Shown in pieces: positions 44,082 through 55,110 of a stretch of 64,000 nt of DNA. The stretch covers positions 62,001-126,000 of the forward strand of contig NZ_FODZ01000004.1 in NCBI RefSeq assembly GCF_900110505.1, in the 5' to 3' direction. The stretch comes from Luteibacter sp. UNC138MFCol5.1 (GTDB lineage Bacteria; Pseudomonadota; Gammaproteobacteria; Xanthomonadales; Rhodanobacteraceae). Every line of letters begins with the position of its first letter. The first letter of the stretch is position 1. The position numbers and the translations under genes were made by a program. The notes below the pieces were generated by a model. The model was not told the origin of the DNA and did no database searches. It worked only from the letters and a program-made list of their open reading frames with translations.

Positions 44082-45089
44082 ATGAAAGCCATCGTCTACG
44101 ACCGCGCCGGGCTTCCGGCCAGCGATCCCGCCGCTCTGTACGACATCGACGTGCCCCTTCCCGAGCCGGGCGAGCGCGATCTGCGGGTGAGGATCGAGGC
44201 CATCGCGGTCAATCCCGTGGACACCAAGCTGCGCGCGGCCGTGCAGCCGCCGGCGCCGCGCATCCTCGGCTGGGATGGCGTGGGCGTGGTCGAGAAGGCC
44301 GGCGCGGGCGTCGACGGCTTCCGCGAAGGCGACCGGGTGTGGTTCTCCGGCGACATCACGCGTCCCGGCTCGTACGCCGAGTACACCCTCGTCGACGAAC
44401 GGATCGCGGGACACGCGCCGCGCTCGATTTCCTCCGCCGACGCGGCCGCGCTGCCGCTGACGGCGATCACGGCGTGGGAGCTGTTGTTCGACCGTCTGCG
44501 CATTCCGGAGGGCGGCGGTGAAGGGCAGAGCCTGCTGGTGATCGGCGCCGCGGGAGGCGTGGGATCGATCCTCGTGCAGCTCGCGCGGAAGCTGACCGGC
44601 GTGTCGATCATCGGCACGGCGTCCCGTCCCGCGACGCAGGCGTGGGTGCGGGAGCTTGGCGCGCATCACGTGATCGACCACACGAAGCCGCTCGGTCCGC
44701 AACTGGTCGAGGCGGGTCATCCGCAGGTGGATCACGTGATCGGCCTGACGCATACGGGCGACTACTACGCGCAGATCGTCGAGGTCCTGAAGCCGCAGGG
44801 CCAGCTGGCGCTGATCGACGACCCGGCCACGCTCGATGCGATGCCGCTGAAGCGAAAGTCGATCTCGTTGCACTGGGAGTTCATGTTCACCCGCTCCATG
44901 TACCGCACGCCGGACATGGGCAAGCAGCGCGAGCTGCTGGATCGCGTGGCGACACTGATCGATCAGGGTGTCGTGCGCACCACCGTCGGTGAGCACCTCG
45001 GTCGCATCGACGCCGCGAATCTGCGTCGGGCGCATGCGTTGCTGGAAAGCCATCGCGTGCAGGGGAAGCTGGTCCTCGAGGGGTTCTGA
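44082..45089 (+). CDS. Zinc-type alcohol dehydrogenase-like protein (TIGR02817 group)
   Basis: 335-aa medium-chain dehydrogenase/reductase: MKAIVYDRAGLPASDPAALYDIDVPLPEPGERDLRVRIEAIAVNPVDTK, GWDGVGVVEKAG, and the cofactor loop LLVIGAAGGVGSILVQLARKLTG. It lacks the catalytic-zinc ligands of true ADHs, so it probably acts as an NADPH quinone oxidoreductase/enoyl-reductase. Divergent from the GlxA-like regulator, which likely controls it. Ribosome-binding AAGG upstream. Confidence 0.88.
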   Translation: MKAIVYDRAGLPASDPAALYDIDVPLPEPGERDLRVRIEAIAVNPVDTKLRAAVQPPAPRILGWDGVGVVEKAGAGVDGFREGDRVWFSGDITRPGSYAEYTLVDERIAGHAPRSISSADAAALPLTAITAWELLFDRLRIPEGGGEGQSLLVIGAAGGVGSILVQLARKLTGVSIIGTASRPATQAWVRELGAHHVIDHTKPLGPQLVEAGHPQVDHVIGLTHTGDYYAQIVEVLKPQGQLALIDDPATLDAMPLKRKSISLHWEFMFTRSMYRTPDMGKQRELLDRVATLIDQGVVRTTVGEHLGRIDAANLRRAHALLESHRVQGKLVLEGF

Positions 45090-45117
45090 GGCGGGTCGGG
45101 CGTCCCTCGCCGCGCCG

Positions 45118-46170
45118 CTAGCGGAAGCCGAGCAGGCTCGCCAGCGTGCCGGCGAGGACGCCGAATGCCACGACCGTCAGGGCGATGGTGACGAGGAGCT
45201 TCATCGGCAGCGAACGCACCAGCATCGCGAGCGACGGAAGGCTCACGGGCGGCAGGGTCATGAGCAGGGCGGCCGCGGGCGCGGCGCCCACGCCCAGCGC
45301 GAGCATGGCCTGCACGATCGGCACTTCGCCGGCCGTCGGGATGACGAAGAGCATGCCGGCCAGCGCGAGACCCAGCACCCAGAACCACTGATCGCCCACG
45401 TCGGGTCCGACGTGCGGAAACATCCACGCGCGTGCCGCGCCGAGCAGCAGCACGATGACGAGGTACTCGGGGATCAGGCGCACGGTCATGCGCAGGAAGA
45501 TCTGCCCCCAGCGGACGAGGACGTCGCCGAACGTGCGCGTTTCCGGTTCCGCCGGAGGCGTCGCGACGATGGGTTCCCCCGGACCGGCGAGGCGATTGGC
45601 AAGCCAGCCCAGGCCGAAGACCAGCGGAATGCTCAGCGCCAGGCGGAGGCCGGTCCAGTGCCAGCCGAGCACGAAGCCGGTGAACACGAGCGTGGCGGGA
45701 TTGAGCATGGTGTTGGAGAGCCAGAAGGCGACCGACGCTCCCGGCGCGGCGTTCTGTTTGCGCAGGCCGACCACGACCGGCGCGGCACAGCAGGTACACA
45801 TCATCCCGGGAATGCCCATCAGCCCGCCCATCAGCGTGCTGCCGAGGCCGCGTCCGCCGAGCGCGCGATGCACGGCGCTCGCGGGGATCAGCGCCTGCAA
45901 CGCCGAGCCGAGCAGCAGACCGAGCAGCATCGCCTTCCAGATCGCCTTGCCATAGGCCATCGCGTAACCGAGCGCCGCGTCCCACGACGCCGCCGGCGCG
46001 CTCGCCGCGTCGCCCATCAGGATCGACTTGCCGATGGAATGATTCGCGGCCGCCTCGAACGCGCGCCCGTAATACGGATACCACTTCACGTAGAAGAGGC
46101 CCGCCACGGCAAGCAGGAGGAAGACGGACCAGCGCATGGTGCGCGCGGAGCGCATGGTGGCGACGGACAT
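45118..46170 (-). CDS. DUF318/YraQ-family permease
   Basis: 350-aa integral membrane protein with about eight to ten spans. The signature [23 protein letters not shown] (cysteine pair with APVVVG) and [15 protein letters not shown] mark DUF318 permeases, and the second half repeats [15 protein letters not shown]. Such proteins are thought to export organics or metals; the substrate is unproven. Start [14 protein letters not shown] is set by AGGGG four bases upstream. It is divergent from selD, so a shared promoter region may be selenium-related or coincidental. Confidence 0.85.
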   Translation of the reverse strand: MSVATMRSARTMRWSVFLLLAVAGLFYVKWYPYYGRAFEAAANHSIGKSILMGDAASAPAASWDAALGYAMAYGKAIWKAMLLGLLLGSALQALIPASAVHRALGGRGLGSTLMGGLMGIPGMMCTCCAAPVVVGLRKQNAAPGASVAFWLSNTMLNPATLVFTGFVLGWHWTGLRLALSIPLVFGLGWLANRLAGPGEPIVATPPAEPETRTFGDVLVRWGQIFLRMTVRLIPEYLVIVLLLGAARAWMFPHVGPDVGDQWFWVLGLALAGMLFVIPTAGEVPIVQAMLALGVGAAPAAALLMTLPPVSLPSLAMLVRSLPMKLLVTIALTVVAFGVLAGTLASLLGFR

Positions 46171-46250
46171 GGGGACCCCTGGATTTGGCTCTGCGTTATG
46201 CTGCCGCACAAACATACCGGCGCGCTATCACGCACTTGTTGGAATCTGTC

Positions 46251-47291
46251 ATGACTTTTCCACGTTTGACCGAACTTGCCCACGGCGGCGGCTGTGGCTG
46301 CAAGCTGGCACCGTCCGTGCTGCGCGACCTGCTCGCCGACAAGCCTTCCGCGATGCCCTTCGCTCAGTTGCTGGTCGGCACCGAATCCAGCGACGATGCC
46401 GCCGTCTGGCAGGTCGACGACCGAACCTGCGTCATTGCCACCACCGACTTCTTCATGCCCGTGGTCGACGATCCGTTCGACTTCGGGCGCATCGCGGCCA
46501 CGAACGCCTTGTCGGACGTGTACGCCATGGGCGGCAAGCCGATCATGGCCCTCGCCATCCTCGGCATGCCGCTGGGCAAGATAGACACGGAAACGGTGCG
46601 CGCCATTCTCGCGGGTGGCGAAGCGGTCTGCGCCGAGGCCGGTATTCCGATCGCGGGCGGGCATTCCATCGATTCCGCCGAGCCGATCTACGGCCTCGCG
46701 GCCATCGGGCTGTGCGCACCCGGCGAAGTGCGCCGGAACACCGGTGCGCGGCGCGGCGACGCGCTGATCCTGACCAAGGGCATCGGCGTGGGCGTGTACT
46801 CGGCGGCCTTCAAGAAGGAAGCGCTGCCGAAGGACGCGTACGACGAGATGATCGCCTCCACGACGTTGCTCAACCGCATCGGGCACGAGCTCGCGAAGGA
46901 TGACGACGTGCATGGCATCACGGATGTCACCGGCTTTGGCCTGCTCGGCCACGCGCTGGAAATGGCCCGAGGGAGCGGCGTCCGTATCGCTATCGACCCT
47001 AAGGCCGTGCCGTGGCTCGCGCAGGCGGAGGCGCTGGCGCAGGCCGGTTTCATCACCGGCGCGTCGAATCGCAACTGGGCCAGCTATGGCGACGGCATCG
47101 CGCTCGCGGACGATCTGCCGCCGTGGCGTCGTGACCTGCTGACCGATCCGCAGACGTCGGGTGGACTGCTGGTCGCGTGCGACGCCGCGCATGCCGAGGC
47201 GATCCTCCGTCGCATCGTCGATGCCGGCTATCCGCGGGCGAGCATCGTCGGCTCGGTCGTCGAAGGCGAGCCCGGTGTCGATGTCGTCTAG
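46251..47291 (+). CDS. selD: Selenophosphate synthetase
   Basis: 346-aa selenide, water dikinase that makes selenophosphate from selenide and ATP, the selenium donor for tRNA-Sec. The catalytic region is [11 protein letters not shown]: the active-site residue is Cys (Cys15 or Cys17) not Sec, with the ATP-binding lysine next to it. Other family blocks are [38 protein letters not shown] and [11 protein letters not shown]. The ATG at 46251 was chosen from context; earlier starts add a weak extension. Its TAG stop overlaps the convergent LysR stop. It lies about 2 kb from the rest of the sel island. Confidence 0.95.
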   Translation: MTFPRLTELAHGGGCGCKLAPSVLRDLLADKPSAMPFAQLLVGTESSDDAAVWQVDDRTCVIATTDFFMPVVDDPFDFGRIAATNALSDVYAMGGKPIMALAILGMPLGKIDTETVRAILAGGEAVCAEAGIPIAGGHSIDSAEPIYGLAAIGLCAPGEVRRNTGARRGDALILTKGIGVGVYSAAFKKEALPKDAYDEMIASTTLLNRIGHELAKDDDVHGITDVTGFGLLGHALEMARGSGVRIAIDPKAVPWLAQAEALAQAGFITGASNRNWASYGDGIALADDLPPWRRDLLTDPQTSGGLLVACDAAHAEAILRRIVDAGYPRASIVGSVVEGEPGVDVV

Positions 47292-48187
47292 ACGTCTCCG
47301 GCCTTCTCCTTGACCAGATCGATGAAAGCGCGAAGGCCGGCCGTCATGTGGCGGTGCGCGGGGTAGTACACGCACAGGCCATCGAAGCGTGGCGACCAGT
47401 CTTCGAGCACCGCGACCAGCCGGCCCGTGGCCAGGTGTGGGGCGACCGACCATTCGTTGGTCCAGATCAGGCCCATGCCGTCGAGCGCGGCGGCGATCAT
47501 GAGGTGGTGGTTGTCGAACCCGAGGGGTCCGTCGATGTCCACGGTGCGCTCCTCGCCATGGCGCGCGAAATCCCAGCGGTACCAGGCGCCACTCGGCAGA
47601 CGGCTCCGGATACAGACGTGCGACAGCAGGTCTTCCGGAGCCCTCGGCCTTGACCGGCCCTCGAAGTAACTGGGGGAGCCCACGACAACGAAGCGCAGCG
47701 AACCGCTGCAGGGAACGGCCACCATGTCCTGCGGCACGGCATCGATCGTGCGGATGCCCGCGTCGAAACCCTCGGCCACGATGTCGACGAAACGGCCCTC
47801 GGTCACGACATCGAGCCGCATCGCCGGGTGACGACGGACGTACTCGAGCAGGATCGGTCGCAGCACCATTGCCGCCGCGCCCTCCGAGGTGTTGATCCTC
47901 AACGTTCCCGCCGGGCTGTCGCGGAAATCGTTGGCTTCGTCCATCGCCGCGGCGATTTCCTCCAGGGCAGGGCGTATCCGTGCGACGAACGCCTCGCCCG
48001 CCTCGGACAGGGAGACGCTGCGGGTGGTGCGATGGAAGAGCAGTACCCCCATGCGGCGCTCGAGCGTGGCGATCGCGTGGCTGAGCGCGGACGCCGACAT
48101 GCCCAGCGCCAGCGCGGCGCGGCGGAAGCTGCGATGCGTCGCCACGGCGAGTACCGCGTGGAGTTCTGGCAGGCCCGTCTTCTGCAT
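47288..48187 (-). CDS. LysR-family transcriptional regulator
   Basis: 299-aa Lys[65 protein letters not shown] plus a CrgA-type effector domain. It is divergent from the SDR at 48284, and its TAG stop overlaps the selD TAG stop (47288-47291, CTAG), so the two genes run into each other. The intergenic gap holds AGTGAC (48238-48243) and GTCACT (48263-48268), a possible site. It is an unrelated module inserted between selD and selC. Confidence 0.92.
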   Translation of the reverse strand: MQKTGLPELHAVLAVATHRSFRRAALALGMSASALSHAIATLERRMGVLLFHRTTRSVSLSEAGEAFVARIRPALEEIAAAMDEANDFRDSPAGTLRINTSEGAAAMVLRPILLEYVRRHPAMRLDVVTEGRFVDIVAEGFDAGIRTIDAVPQDMVAVPCSGSLRFVVVGSPSYFEGRSRPRAPEDLLSHVCIRSRLPSGAWYRWDFARHGEERTVDIDGPLGFDNHHLMIAAALDGMGLIWTNEWSVAPHLATGRLVAVLEDWSPRFDGLCVYYPAHRHMTAGLRAFIDLVKEKAGDV

Positions 48188-48283
48188 TGTGCGGAATCCT
48201 TCATCGAGGCGTCCCGGATAAACCCGATTGTGAGCACAGTGACGTGCATCCAGCTTGTAGATGTCACTCAACGGAGACCGCTC

Positions 48284-49108
48284 ATGAACCCCACTGTCCT
48301 CATCACCGGCGCCTCGACCGGTTTCGGCCGTGCCACTGCGACCCTGTTCGCCGCCCGCGGGTGGAACGTGGTCGCGACCATGCGCGACCCTGGCGCTGGC
48401 GCCGCTCTGGCCACGCTGCCCAACGTGCTCGTGGTGCGCCTCGACGTGCAGGATCGCGCGAGCATCGACGCCGCCGTCGCCACGGGGATCGAACGATTCG
48501 GCGCGATCGACGCGGTCGTGAACAATGCCGGTTTCGGCCTGTTCGGGATATTCGAGGCGGCCAGCCGCGAGAAGATCCAGGAGCAGTTCGACGTGAATGT
48601 CTTCGGCGTGATGGACGTCACGCGGGCCGTGCTGCCGCATTTCCGGGCGCGGCGACGGGGCACCTTCGTCAACGTCAGTTCCGGCGCGGGGGTGTTCGGG
48701 CTGCCGATGATCTCGCTATACAACGCGAGCAAATTCGCTCTCGAGGGCTTCTCGGAATCGCTGTCGTACGAACTGGCCTCGCAGGGCATCGTAGTGAAGA
48801 TCGTGGAGCCGGGTGGCGTGCTGGACACCGGATTCAGCGCGCGCTCGACGGACGAGTTCGGTCAGGCGACGATTCCCGAGGGATACGAGACCTTCGTGGC
48901 GAACGCGGCGAAGATCTTCGAAGGCCTGCGCGCGAACCGCCTCGCGACGTCCGACGACGTGGCAGGCGTGATCTACGAAGCGGTCACCGACGGCACGAAT
49001 CGCCTCCGCTACGTGGCGACCGAAGACATCAAGCCGCTCGTCAAGGCTCGCCGGGAAACCTCGGAAGACGAGTACATGGCCTTCATGCGGCGGCAGTTCG
49101 GCGGCTGA
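48284..49108 (+). CDS. Short-chain dehydrogenase
   Basis: 274-aa SDR: TVLITGASTGFGRATATLFAARGWNVVATMRD, NNAGFGLFGIFEAAS, catalytic YNASKFALEGFSESLSYELASQGIVVKIVEPGGVLDTGFS. Its start follows GGAGACCGCTC. The TGA stop is only 2 nt before the encoded CCA end of selC on the opposite strand, so its transcript must run through selC in antisense unless it stops within a few bases. Substrate unknown; the divergent LysR is the likely regulator. Confidence 0.88.
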   Translation: MNPTVLITGASTGFGRATATLFAARGWNVVATMRDPGAGAALATLPNVLVVRLDVQDRASIDAAVATGIERFGAIDAVVNNAGFGLFGIFEAASREKIQEQFDVNVFGVMDVTRAVLPHFRARRRGTFVNVSSGAGVFGLPMISLYNASKFALEGFSESLSYELASQGIVVKIVEPGGVLDTGFSARSTDEFGQATIPEGYETFVANAAKIFEGLRANRLATSDDVAGVIYEAVTDGTNRLRYVATEDIKPLVKARRETSEDEYMAFMRRQFGG

Positions 49109-49110
49109 AA

Positions 49111-49206
49111 TGGCGGAAGAGCATGGGAGTCGAACCCACCCGAAACAGTCTGGCTGCCTCACCCGGATTTGAAGTCCGGACGCCCCACCGGGGACGTTGC
49201 TCTTCC
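49111..49206 (-). tRNA. selC: Selenocysteine tRNA (tRNA-Sec, UCA anticodon)
   Basis: 96-nt tRNA-Sec on the minus strand. Acceptor stem GGAAGAGC/GCTCTTCC has eight base pairs, with the anticodon TCA in CTTCAAA (49170-49172), a long variable arm of seven pairs (GAGGCAG/CTGTTTC), and GTTCGAC in the T loop. The discriminator G and CCA are encoded. The length and eight-pair acceptor match bacterial tRNA-Sec. It starts only 8 nt after the selB stop, so it is the last gene of the fdo-sel transcript. Confidence 0.95.
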
Positions 49207-49214
49207 AGTGACGA

Positions 49215-51149
49215 TTACGGCGAGGGACCGCCGTAGAGGTCGACGTAACGCGGCTGGATCCGGCGCAACGTACCTTGATTGAGCATAACACCCTGCCGGT
49301 CGAGGAACTCCAGGATCTGGATCGCGACCTTGCGGCCGCAGTCGAGGCGGTCGCGGAATTGCGCGGCGGTGAAGCGGCCATCCGCGGCGTGCGCCGCGAT
49401 GTCGACGGCGATCTGCACCATCTCGTGCATCGTGGCGCGCAGGAAGAAGTGATCGTGCGCCACTTCGTCGACATGGCCCAGCCGGCCGGCGAACTTCAGC
49501 ATCCGGCGGATGTGGTCTTCCGGCGTGCCGAGTTCGCCCGCGATGTCGCGCACCCGGGGCGGCTTGAACCGCGCCTCGCCGCCGAGCAGTGGTGCCACCT
49601 TGTTCCAAAGCGCCTCGCGCTCGGGGCTGATCTGCAGCGAGTGGGAGGCCAGGCGTACGAAGGCACCGTCGCGAACGACGGTGCCGGCGACGTCGGGGTG
49701 TTGCAGCGCCAGCGCGAACGCGCCGGCCGTCAGGCGCGGCAGCACGGCGAGGCGGAGTTTCTCGCGCGCCATGCCCTGGACGTCCGGTTGGGCCGCGTGG
49801 AACGTTTCGAGGTGTTCGTTCACCGCCGCCACGAAGCGCCGCCACGCGGGCATGGCGATGGCGGCGCGCTCGTCGCCGCTGTCGAAGCGCACGAGATCCA
49901 TGTCCGCGACGAGGGCGGCGAGCGTCGACGGCGTGAGCGCGCGATCGCGGGCGAACACGTCGAGGTCTCGCGCGTACGGTGCGATGTCGAGCAGGGCTGC
50001 GAGGCTCTCTCGTGGATCGGCGATCGCCATCGCCTCGCGCTCGGCGATGCGCTCGGGCTTGCGCCGCTGGCGTTCGGGGGCCCGCAGGTCGATGAACGTC
50101 CCGCCGCCGATGGTGCGTCGCGCGGACACGTCGCGGAGCACGTAGCGGTCGCCGACGGCGGCCGCGATCGGGCGGTCCAGCACGAGCTGCACGTCGGCCG
50201 TCTGCCCGGGCCGGACCTGTTCGCCCTGAAGCGGCACGAGGCGGACGCCGACCTCCGTGGCACCGTGATGCAGGCGCGCCGGAAACCACGCCACGACCGC
50301 CTTCGGCTCCCCGGGCAGCAGGTGCAGCCGGGCGTCGATGCGGTCGGTCGGCGCATGCAGCGACGGATCGACGACCATGTCGCCGCGCTGGATCGCATCC
50401 TTCGCGACGCCGTCGCCGGCGAGGTTCAACGCGCAGCGATCGCCGGCGCGCCCCGTCGTCACCTGGCGATTCTGCGCGTGGATGGATCGCACGCGAGCGG
50501 CGAGGCCGGAGGGACTGATCGTGACCTGATCCTTCACCTGCACGCTGCCCGACAACACGGTGCCCGTGACGACGAGGCCGATGCCGGGCAGGGTGAACAC
50601 GCGGTCGACGGCGAGGCGGAAGCGGGCATCGTCGCTGCGCTCGCCCAGTGCGCGCGCTTCCGCGGCGAGGCGCGCGCGCAGGTCGTCGACGCCAGCCCCC
50701 GTGCTCGCCGAGACCGGCAGGATGTCGGCGCCTTCCAGGACGGTGCCTGCGATCGCTTCGCGAATCTGGGCCTCCACGGTGGCGAGCCGTTCGGGTGTGG
50801 CGAGGTCGGCCTTGTTCAGGGCGATCAGGGCGCGACGCGTGCCGAGCAGGTCGAGGATCGCCAGGTGTTCGAGCGTCTGCGGCATCACGCCGTCATCGGC
50901 GGCGACGACGAGCAGGGCGATGTCGATGCCGCTGGCACCGGCCACCATGGTATGCACGAAGCGTTCGTGGCCCGGCACGTCGATGAAGCCGAGCGTCCGG
51001 CCGTCGTCCAGCGGCAGGTAGGCGAAGCCGAGGTCGATGGTGATGCCGCGCGCTTTCTCTTCCTTCAGCCGATCGGTATCCACGCCGGTCAGCGCGCGCA
51101 CCAGCGACGTCTTGCCGTGGTCGATGTGTCCCGCGGTACCGACGATCAC
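49215..51149 (-). CDS. selB: Selenocysteine-specific elongation factor SelB
   Basis: 644-aa GTPase that brings Sec-tRNA-Sec to a UGA marked by a SECIS hairpin. GTP-binding motifs: [13 protein letters not shown] (G1), [12 protein letters not shown] (G3), ALNKADLA (G4). It continues through EF-Tu-like domains and ends in winged-helix repeats ([14 protein letters not shown]) that bind the SECIS. The start is a GTG overlapping the selA stop (GTGA), giving [14 protein letters not shown]. Its stop is 8 nt before selC. Confidence 0.96.
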   Translation of the reverse strand: MIVGTAGHIDHGKTSLVRALTGVDTDRLKEEKARGITIDLGFAYLPLDDGRTLGFIDVPGHERFVHTMVAGASGIDIALLVVAADDGVMPQTLEHLAILDLLGTRRALIALNKADLATPERLATVEAQIREAIAGTVLEGADILPVSASTGAGVDDLRARLAAEARALGERSDDARFRLAVDRVFTLPGIGLVVTGTVLSGSVQVKDQVTISPSGLAARVRSIHAQNRQVTTGRAGDRCALNLAGDGVAKDAIQRGDMVVDPSLHAPTDRIDARLHLLPGEPKAVVAWFPARLHHGATEVGVRLVPLQGEQVRPGQTADVQLVLDRPIAAAVGDRYVLRDVSARRTIGGGTFIDLRAPERQRRKPERIAEREAMAIADPRESLAALLDIAPYARDLDVFARDRALTPSTLAALVADMDLVRFDSGDERAAIAMPAWRRFVAAVNEHLETFHAAQPDVQGMAREKLRLAVLPRLTAGAFALALQHPDVAGTVVRDGAFVRLASHSLQISPEREALWNKVAPLLGGEARFKPPRVRDIAGELGTPEDHIRRMLKFAGRLGHVDEVAHDHFFLRATMHEMVQIAVDIAAHAADGRFTAAQFRDRLDCGRKVAIQILEFLDRQGVMLNQGTLRRIQPRYVDLYGGPSP

Positions 51150-52567
51150 GGCGCCTCGGCGCTCCGTTCCGCCAGCGTGGCCAGGAACGCGGGCTCGTCC
51201 GAGTCGGCGAGACAACGCAGGTCGAAGTGCAGCGCACCGTCCGCGACCCGTCCGATGACGGGTCGCGCGCCGGTGCGCAGGCGGGCCGCCAGCGCTTCGA
51301 GCGCGGACTGGCTGCCGTGCGCGCGGATCGTCAGCGCGGCGCTCGGCAGCGTGTCGAGGGGTAACGCGCCCGAGCCGACCTGGCTTTGACAGTCGCCGAT
51401 GTCGGCATGGAACGCCTCGCCGAATCGCGCGGCGACCGCGGGCAGCAGTCGCGTCGCCTGCGCACGGATCTCGCCGACCGTGCGCGCGAGATAGCGCAGC
51501 GTCGGAAGGTGTTCCCCGAGACGATCCGGGTCGCGATAGAGCCGTAGCGTCGCCTCGATGGCGGCGAGGCGCATCTTGTCGACGCGCAGCGCACGCTTGA
51601 GCGGATTGCGGTTGATCTGCTCGATCAGGGCGCGGTCGCCGACGATGAAACCGGCCTGCGGCCCGCCGAGCAGCTTGTCGCCGGAGAAGGTGACCAGCCG
51701 TGCGCCTTCCTGCACGGCTTCGCGCACCGTCGGCTCGCGGGCGAGGCCCTGCATGGAGAGGTCGACCAGGCTGCCGGACCCGAGGTCGTTCAGCAGCGGC
51801 ACGCCGGCCTCGTCGGCGATGCCGGCCAGCTCGCGTGCGCCGACTTCCGACGTGAAGCCCTGGATGCGGTAATTGGACGTGTGAACCTTCAGGATCAGGC
51901 CGCTGCGCTCGTTCAGCGCGTCGCGGTAATCCGCCGGGTGGGTGCGGTTCGTCGTGCCGACCTCGACCATGTCCGCGCCGGCGCGCGCCATGATGTCGGG
52001 CATGCGGAACGCGCCGCCGATCTCGATCAGCTCCCCGCGCGAGACGATCGCCTCGCGACGCAGGGCGAAGGTATTGAGGCAGAGCAGTACCGCCGCCGCG
52101 TTGTTGTTCACCACCGTGGCATCGTCGGCGCCGGTCAGTTCACGCAGCAATGCGCGCACGTGGTCGTCGCGTTCGCCCCGCGCGCCCGTGCCGAGGTCGT
52201 ATTCCAGCGGCACCGGGTGGCGCATGGCGTCGACGGCCGCCTCGATCGCGGACTCCGGGAGCAGGGCGCGGCCGAGGTTGGTGTGCAGGATCGTGCCGGT
52301 GAGGTTGATGACCGGGCGGAGGGTGGGCGGCGTGTCGAGCCGCCTTGCCGCCGCGTGGACGATGTCGTGCGCCGAGGGTGGCCAATCGCCGGCGAGCGCG
52401 CTCCCGTCCTGGCGCTGGAGGGCCTTGCGTGCGTCGGCGAGCGCGTCGCGGATGGCGTTCGTGGTGGCCTGGCGCCCGTGCCGCCCGGCGAGCGCCGCCG
52501 CCCCGGGCGAGGCGAGGACGGTGGCGACGGCGGGTAGCTGGCGAAAAACGTTCTCTGGGTCGGCCAT
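51146..52567 (-). CDS. selA: L-seryl-tRNA(Sec) selenium transferase SelA
   Basis: 473-aa PLP enzyme converting seryl-tRNA-Sec to selenocysteyl-tRNA-Sec using selenophosphate. The PLP lysine is in [14 protein letters not shown] (about Lys298; E. coli Lys295). Other blocks: [17 protein letters not shown] and [14 protein letters not shown], and the typical N-terminal [11 protein letters not shown]. Its stop overlaps the selB GTG. It follows fdhE with only 12 nt between, in the fdo-sel operon. Confidence 0.96.
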   Translation of the reverse strand: MADPENVFRQLPAVATVLASPGAAALAGRHGRQATTNAIRDALADARKALQRQDGSALAGDWPPSAHDIVHAAARRLDTPPTLRPVINLTGTILHTNLGRALLPESAIEAAVDAMRHPVPLEYDLGTGARGERDDHVRALLRELTGADDATVVNNNAAAVLLCLNTFALRREAIVSRGELIEIGGAFRMPDIMARAGADMVEVGTTNRTHPADYRDALNERSGLILKVHTSNYRIQGFTSEVGARELAGIADEAGVPLLNDLGSGSLVDLSMQGLAREPTVREAVQEGARLVTFSGDKLLGGPQAGFIVGDRALIEQINRNPLKRALRVDKMRLAAIEATLRLYRDPDRLGEHLPTLRYLARTVGEIRAQATRLLPAVAARFGEAFHADIGDCQSQVGSGALPLDTLPSAALTIRAHGSQSALEALAARLRTGARPVIGRVADGALHFDLRCLADSDEPAFLATLAERSAEAP

Positions 52568-52579
52568 GGCGCGTGGAGT

Positions 52580-53527
52580 CTACTCGAGGGCGTCGTCGTC
52601 CCCCGCCAGGAGCAGCGGGTTCGGTGCGTGCCTCGAGTATCCCGCTTCGGCGACCAGCAGGTCGAGGCCGAGCGAGGCGAGGTCGTCCGCGTACGGGTCG
52701 ACCTGCATGTCGCGCAACTGGTAGAGCAGCTTGCTGTAGGTATGGCAGTCGCCGCAGGTTTCCACCTTGATGACTTCCGGATCGCCCTCGATGCCCTTCA
52801 CGGATAGCTTTTGGGTGCCCTTGCAGTTCAGGCACACGGCACGGACGTGGTTCCACGACGTGGAGCACATCGAGCAGTACAGGAAGCGGCTGCCGGGCGT
52901 CGTGCCGCTGGCGGTGATGAGGCCCGACACGGAGGGCGAGCCGCAGCAGGGGCAGAGCGGGCGCTCCTCGAGCAGGCGCAGCGCATCGGCGTCGAGCCGT
53001 GCGGCCGACACCGTGAAATACACCTGCAGGGCCGCGGCGACATAGACCGCCGCCGCCGCGTCCGCCGTGGCGACGCGACCGCGAAGGAACTGGTCGGCGA
53101 GCGTCTCGATCGCGTCGGTGCTCATGCCGCGGAGCTGCGCGATCGCGTCGCGGGCCGGCGGCGGCAAGGACGCCGCGTCGATGCCGTCGAGCAGGCGGGT
53201 CAGTCCGTCGCGCCATGCGGCGTCGCGTCGATGGCCGTCCGCGGCGAGCGGCGGCAGACGGGCGTCGACGGCACGCGCGACGTCGTCGCCGGCGAGCGTG
53301 GCACCCGGCACGATCGCCGTGGCGACGTCGTGTTGCGCCCGCGAAAGCGCGGCCATGAACCGCAGCCACGGCTCCAGCGGGTGGCCTTCGGCCATCCCGT
53401 CCAGACGCTTCGCCGTGGTGGCGAAGCGGGTAGCGGGATCGGGGAGAACGATCGGATCGGGTGCCTTGACGCCTGCGTGGGACGGGCCACTCCATTTGGC
53501 GTTCGGCGGTGCTTCGGCTTGCTTCAC
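52580..53527 (-). CDS. fdhE: Formate dehydrogenase accessory protein FdhE
   Basis: 315-aa protein needed for maturation or activity of membrane formate dehydrogenases. It carries four CxxC pairs that bind iron: CPCCGSPSVSG, YCSMCSTSW, CLNCKGTQ and CGDCHTYSK. The start is a GTG overlapping the fdoI stop (GTGA), with AGGAAG five bases upstream. It stands between the enzyme genes and selA, as in E. coli fdo and Pseudomonas fdn operons. Confidence 0.94.
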   Translation of the reverse strand: MKQAEAPPNAKWSGPSHAGVKAPDPIVLPDPATRFATTAKRLDGMAEGHPLEPWLRFMAALSRAQHDVATAIVPGATLAGDDVARAVDARLPPLAADGHRRDAAWRDGLTRLLDGIDAASLPPPARDAIAQLRGMSTDAIETLADQFLRGRVATADAAAAVYVAAALQVYFTVSAARLDADALRLLEERPLCPCCGSPSVSGLITASGTTPGSRFLYCSMCSTSWNHVRAVCLNCKGTQKLSVKGIEGDPEVIKVETCGDCHTYSKLLYQLRDMQVDPYADDLASLGLDLLVAEAGYSRHAPNPLLLAGDDDALE

Positions 53528-54183
53528 GGATTCTTCCTGGGCTCGGTCTTCACGCGTTGGCCGGACGCCAGCTGATAGAACCACTTGCGGTGATGGTGCC
53601 ATGCCCAGCCGGGCGTGACGTAACCCTGCGTCATGCTGCGCACCGAGTCGCGGATCCAGATCGCGGCGTACACATGCACGATCCACACGAAGATCGCACC
53701 CAGCGCCGCCAGGCTGTGGATCAGAACGGCCGCGCGCTGCACGGGGATCGACGTCGCCTTGCCGAAGTAGACCTCCCAGATCAGGAGGCCGCTGACGAAC
53801 AGCGTGGGGATCAGCAGCGTCATCGCCCAGAACACGAGCTTCTGGCCGCTGTTGTTGCGGCCGATCGGCGGCACGTTCTCGTCGTCGTTGGTCACCACGT
53901 GCACGATGGACTTCGACCAGGCGGCGTCGTCGCGGTTGAACAGGTTGGACCGCCAGAACTGCACGAACATGCCGATCCAGCTGATCACGAGGCAGCAACC
54001 GAACCACGGATGCACGGCACGTGCCCACTGTCCGCCGCCGAACAGACCCGAAAGGAAGAACAGGATCGGGTCGAAGAACGACAGCCCCGACAACACCAGA
54101 AGCACGAACAGGATGGCGTTGATCCAGTGGTTCACGCGGTTGACGGTGGTGTAGCGCGTGAGGGCTCGCTTCGGACGGGTCAT
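53524..54183 (-). CDS. fdoI: Formate dehydrogenase gamma subunit (cytochrome b556)
   Basis: 219-aa membrane subunit that takes electrons from the beta subunit to quinone through heme b. Four spans are visible ([81 protein letters not shown]) with candidate heme histidines in them. Start and stop overlap neighbours by four bases. FdoI and FdnI cannot be distinguished here. Confidence 0.94.
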   Translation of the reverse strand: MTRPKRALTRYTTVNRVNHWINAILFVLLVLSGLSFFDPILFFLSGLFGGGQWARAVHPWFGCCLVISWIGMFVQFWRSNLFNRDDAAWSKSIVHVVTNDDENVPPIGRNNSGQKLVFWAMTLLIPTLFVSGLLIWEVYFGKATSIPVQRAAVLIHSLAALGAIFVWIVHVYAAIWIRDSVRSMTQGYVTPGWAWHHHRKWFYQLASGQRVKTEPRKNP

Positions 54184-55100
54184 GGCGTCTTCTCCTCTTC
54201 CTCGATCTCGCGCAGGGCCCGATCGGCTTCGGCCTCGTCCTCGTCCCGGACTTCGTTGGGACCGATGGTGACCCAGTGGAAGAACGAGCCGATGACGGCG
54301 GCCGCGATACCGATGACCGCGAGCGGCTTCAGGATGCCCTTCCAGACGCGGACCGTCGGGCTGATGCGCGGTTCGTCGGGCAGGCCGGAGTACAGCGAGG
54401 GCTTGTCGGCGTGGTGCAGCACGTACATGACGTGCGTGCCGCCGACTTCCGCGGGGTCGTACAGGCCGGCCTTCTCGAAGCCCCGGGATTTGAGGTCTTC
54501 GATGCGCTCGCCCGCCTGGCGGTGCATGTCGGTCTTGGAACCGAACATGATCGCGCCCGTGGGGCAGGCCTTCACGCAGGCCGGCTCGAGCCCCACCGTG
54601 ACGCGGTCGGAGCACAGCGTGCACTTGTACGACTTGTGGTCGGTCTTGCTGATGCGCGGGACGTCGAAGGGGCAGCCCTTCACGCAGTAGCCGCAGCCGA
54701 TGCACTTGTCGCTGATGAAGTCGACGATGCCGTTGGCGTACTGCACGATGGCGCCGGGCGCCGGGCACGCCTTCAGGCAGCCCGGATCCTCGCAGTGCAT
54801 GCAGCCGTCCTTGCGGATCAGCCACTCGAGGTTGCCCTGTTCGTTCTCGTACTCGGCGAACTTCATCAGGGTCCAGACGCTCGGACCCAGGTCGTTCGGG
54901 TTCTCGTACGAGCCTTCGAAGTGCCCGATCTCCGGGCGCAGGTCGTTCCATTCCATGCACGCGGACTGGCACGCCTTGCAACCGATGCAGCGGCTGACGT
55001 CGATCAGCTTGGCCACCTGGTCTTCATGGTTGCGCGCCATCGGCGGCGTCAGGGTCGTCGCCGAGCGGCGGACATAGTCTTGCGATTGCAGATCTGACAT
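54180..55100 (-). CDS. fdoH: Formate dehydrogenase beta (iron-sulfur) subunit
   Basis: 306-aa subunit with four [4Fe-4S] clusters: [35 protein letters not shown] and [20 protein letters not shown]. It transfers electrons from the selenoenzyme to the gamma subunit. A C-terminal hydrophobic helix ([20 protein letters not shown]) anchors it in the membrane with the active site in the periplasm. It starts 10 nt after the fdoG stop. Confidence 0.96.
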   Translation of the reverse strand: MSDLQSQDYVRRSATTLTPPMARNHEDQVAKLIDVSRCIGCKACQSACMEWNDLRPEIGHFEGSYENPNDLGPSVWTLMKFAEYENEQGNLEWLIRKDGCMHCEDPGCLKACPAPGAIVQYANGIVDFISDKCIGCGYCVKGCPFDVPRISKTDHKSYKCTLCSDRVTVGLEPACVKACPTGAIMFGSKTDMHRQAGERIEDLKSRGFEKAGLYDPAEVGGTHVMYVLHHADKPSLYSGLPDEPRISPTVRVWKGILKPLAVIGIAAAVIGSFFHWVTIGPNEVRDEDEAEADRALREIEEEEKTP

Positions 55101-55110
55101 GTCGGAGGCC

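Noticed and set aside
46171-46250. Selenium-responsive promoter between permease and selD
   Set aside because: No conserved motif could be recognised, and divergent placement alone is not evidence.
49275-51389. 704-aa plus-strand ORF
   Set aside because: Antisense to selB/selA, which carry complete GTPase and PLP motifs; high GC keeps the opposite frame open.
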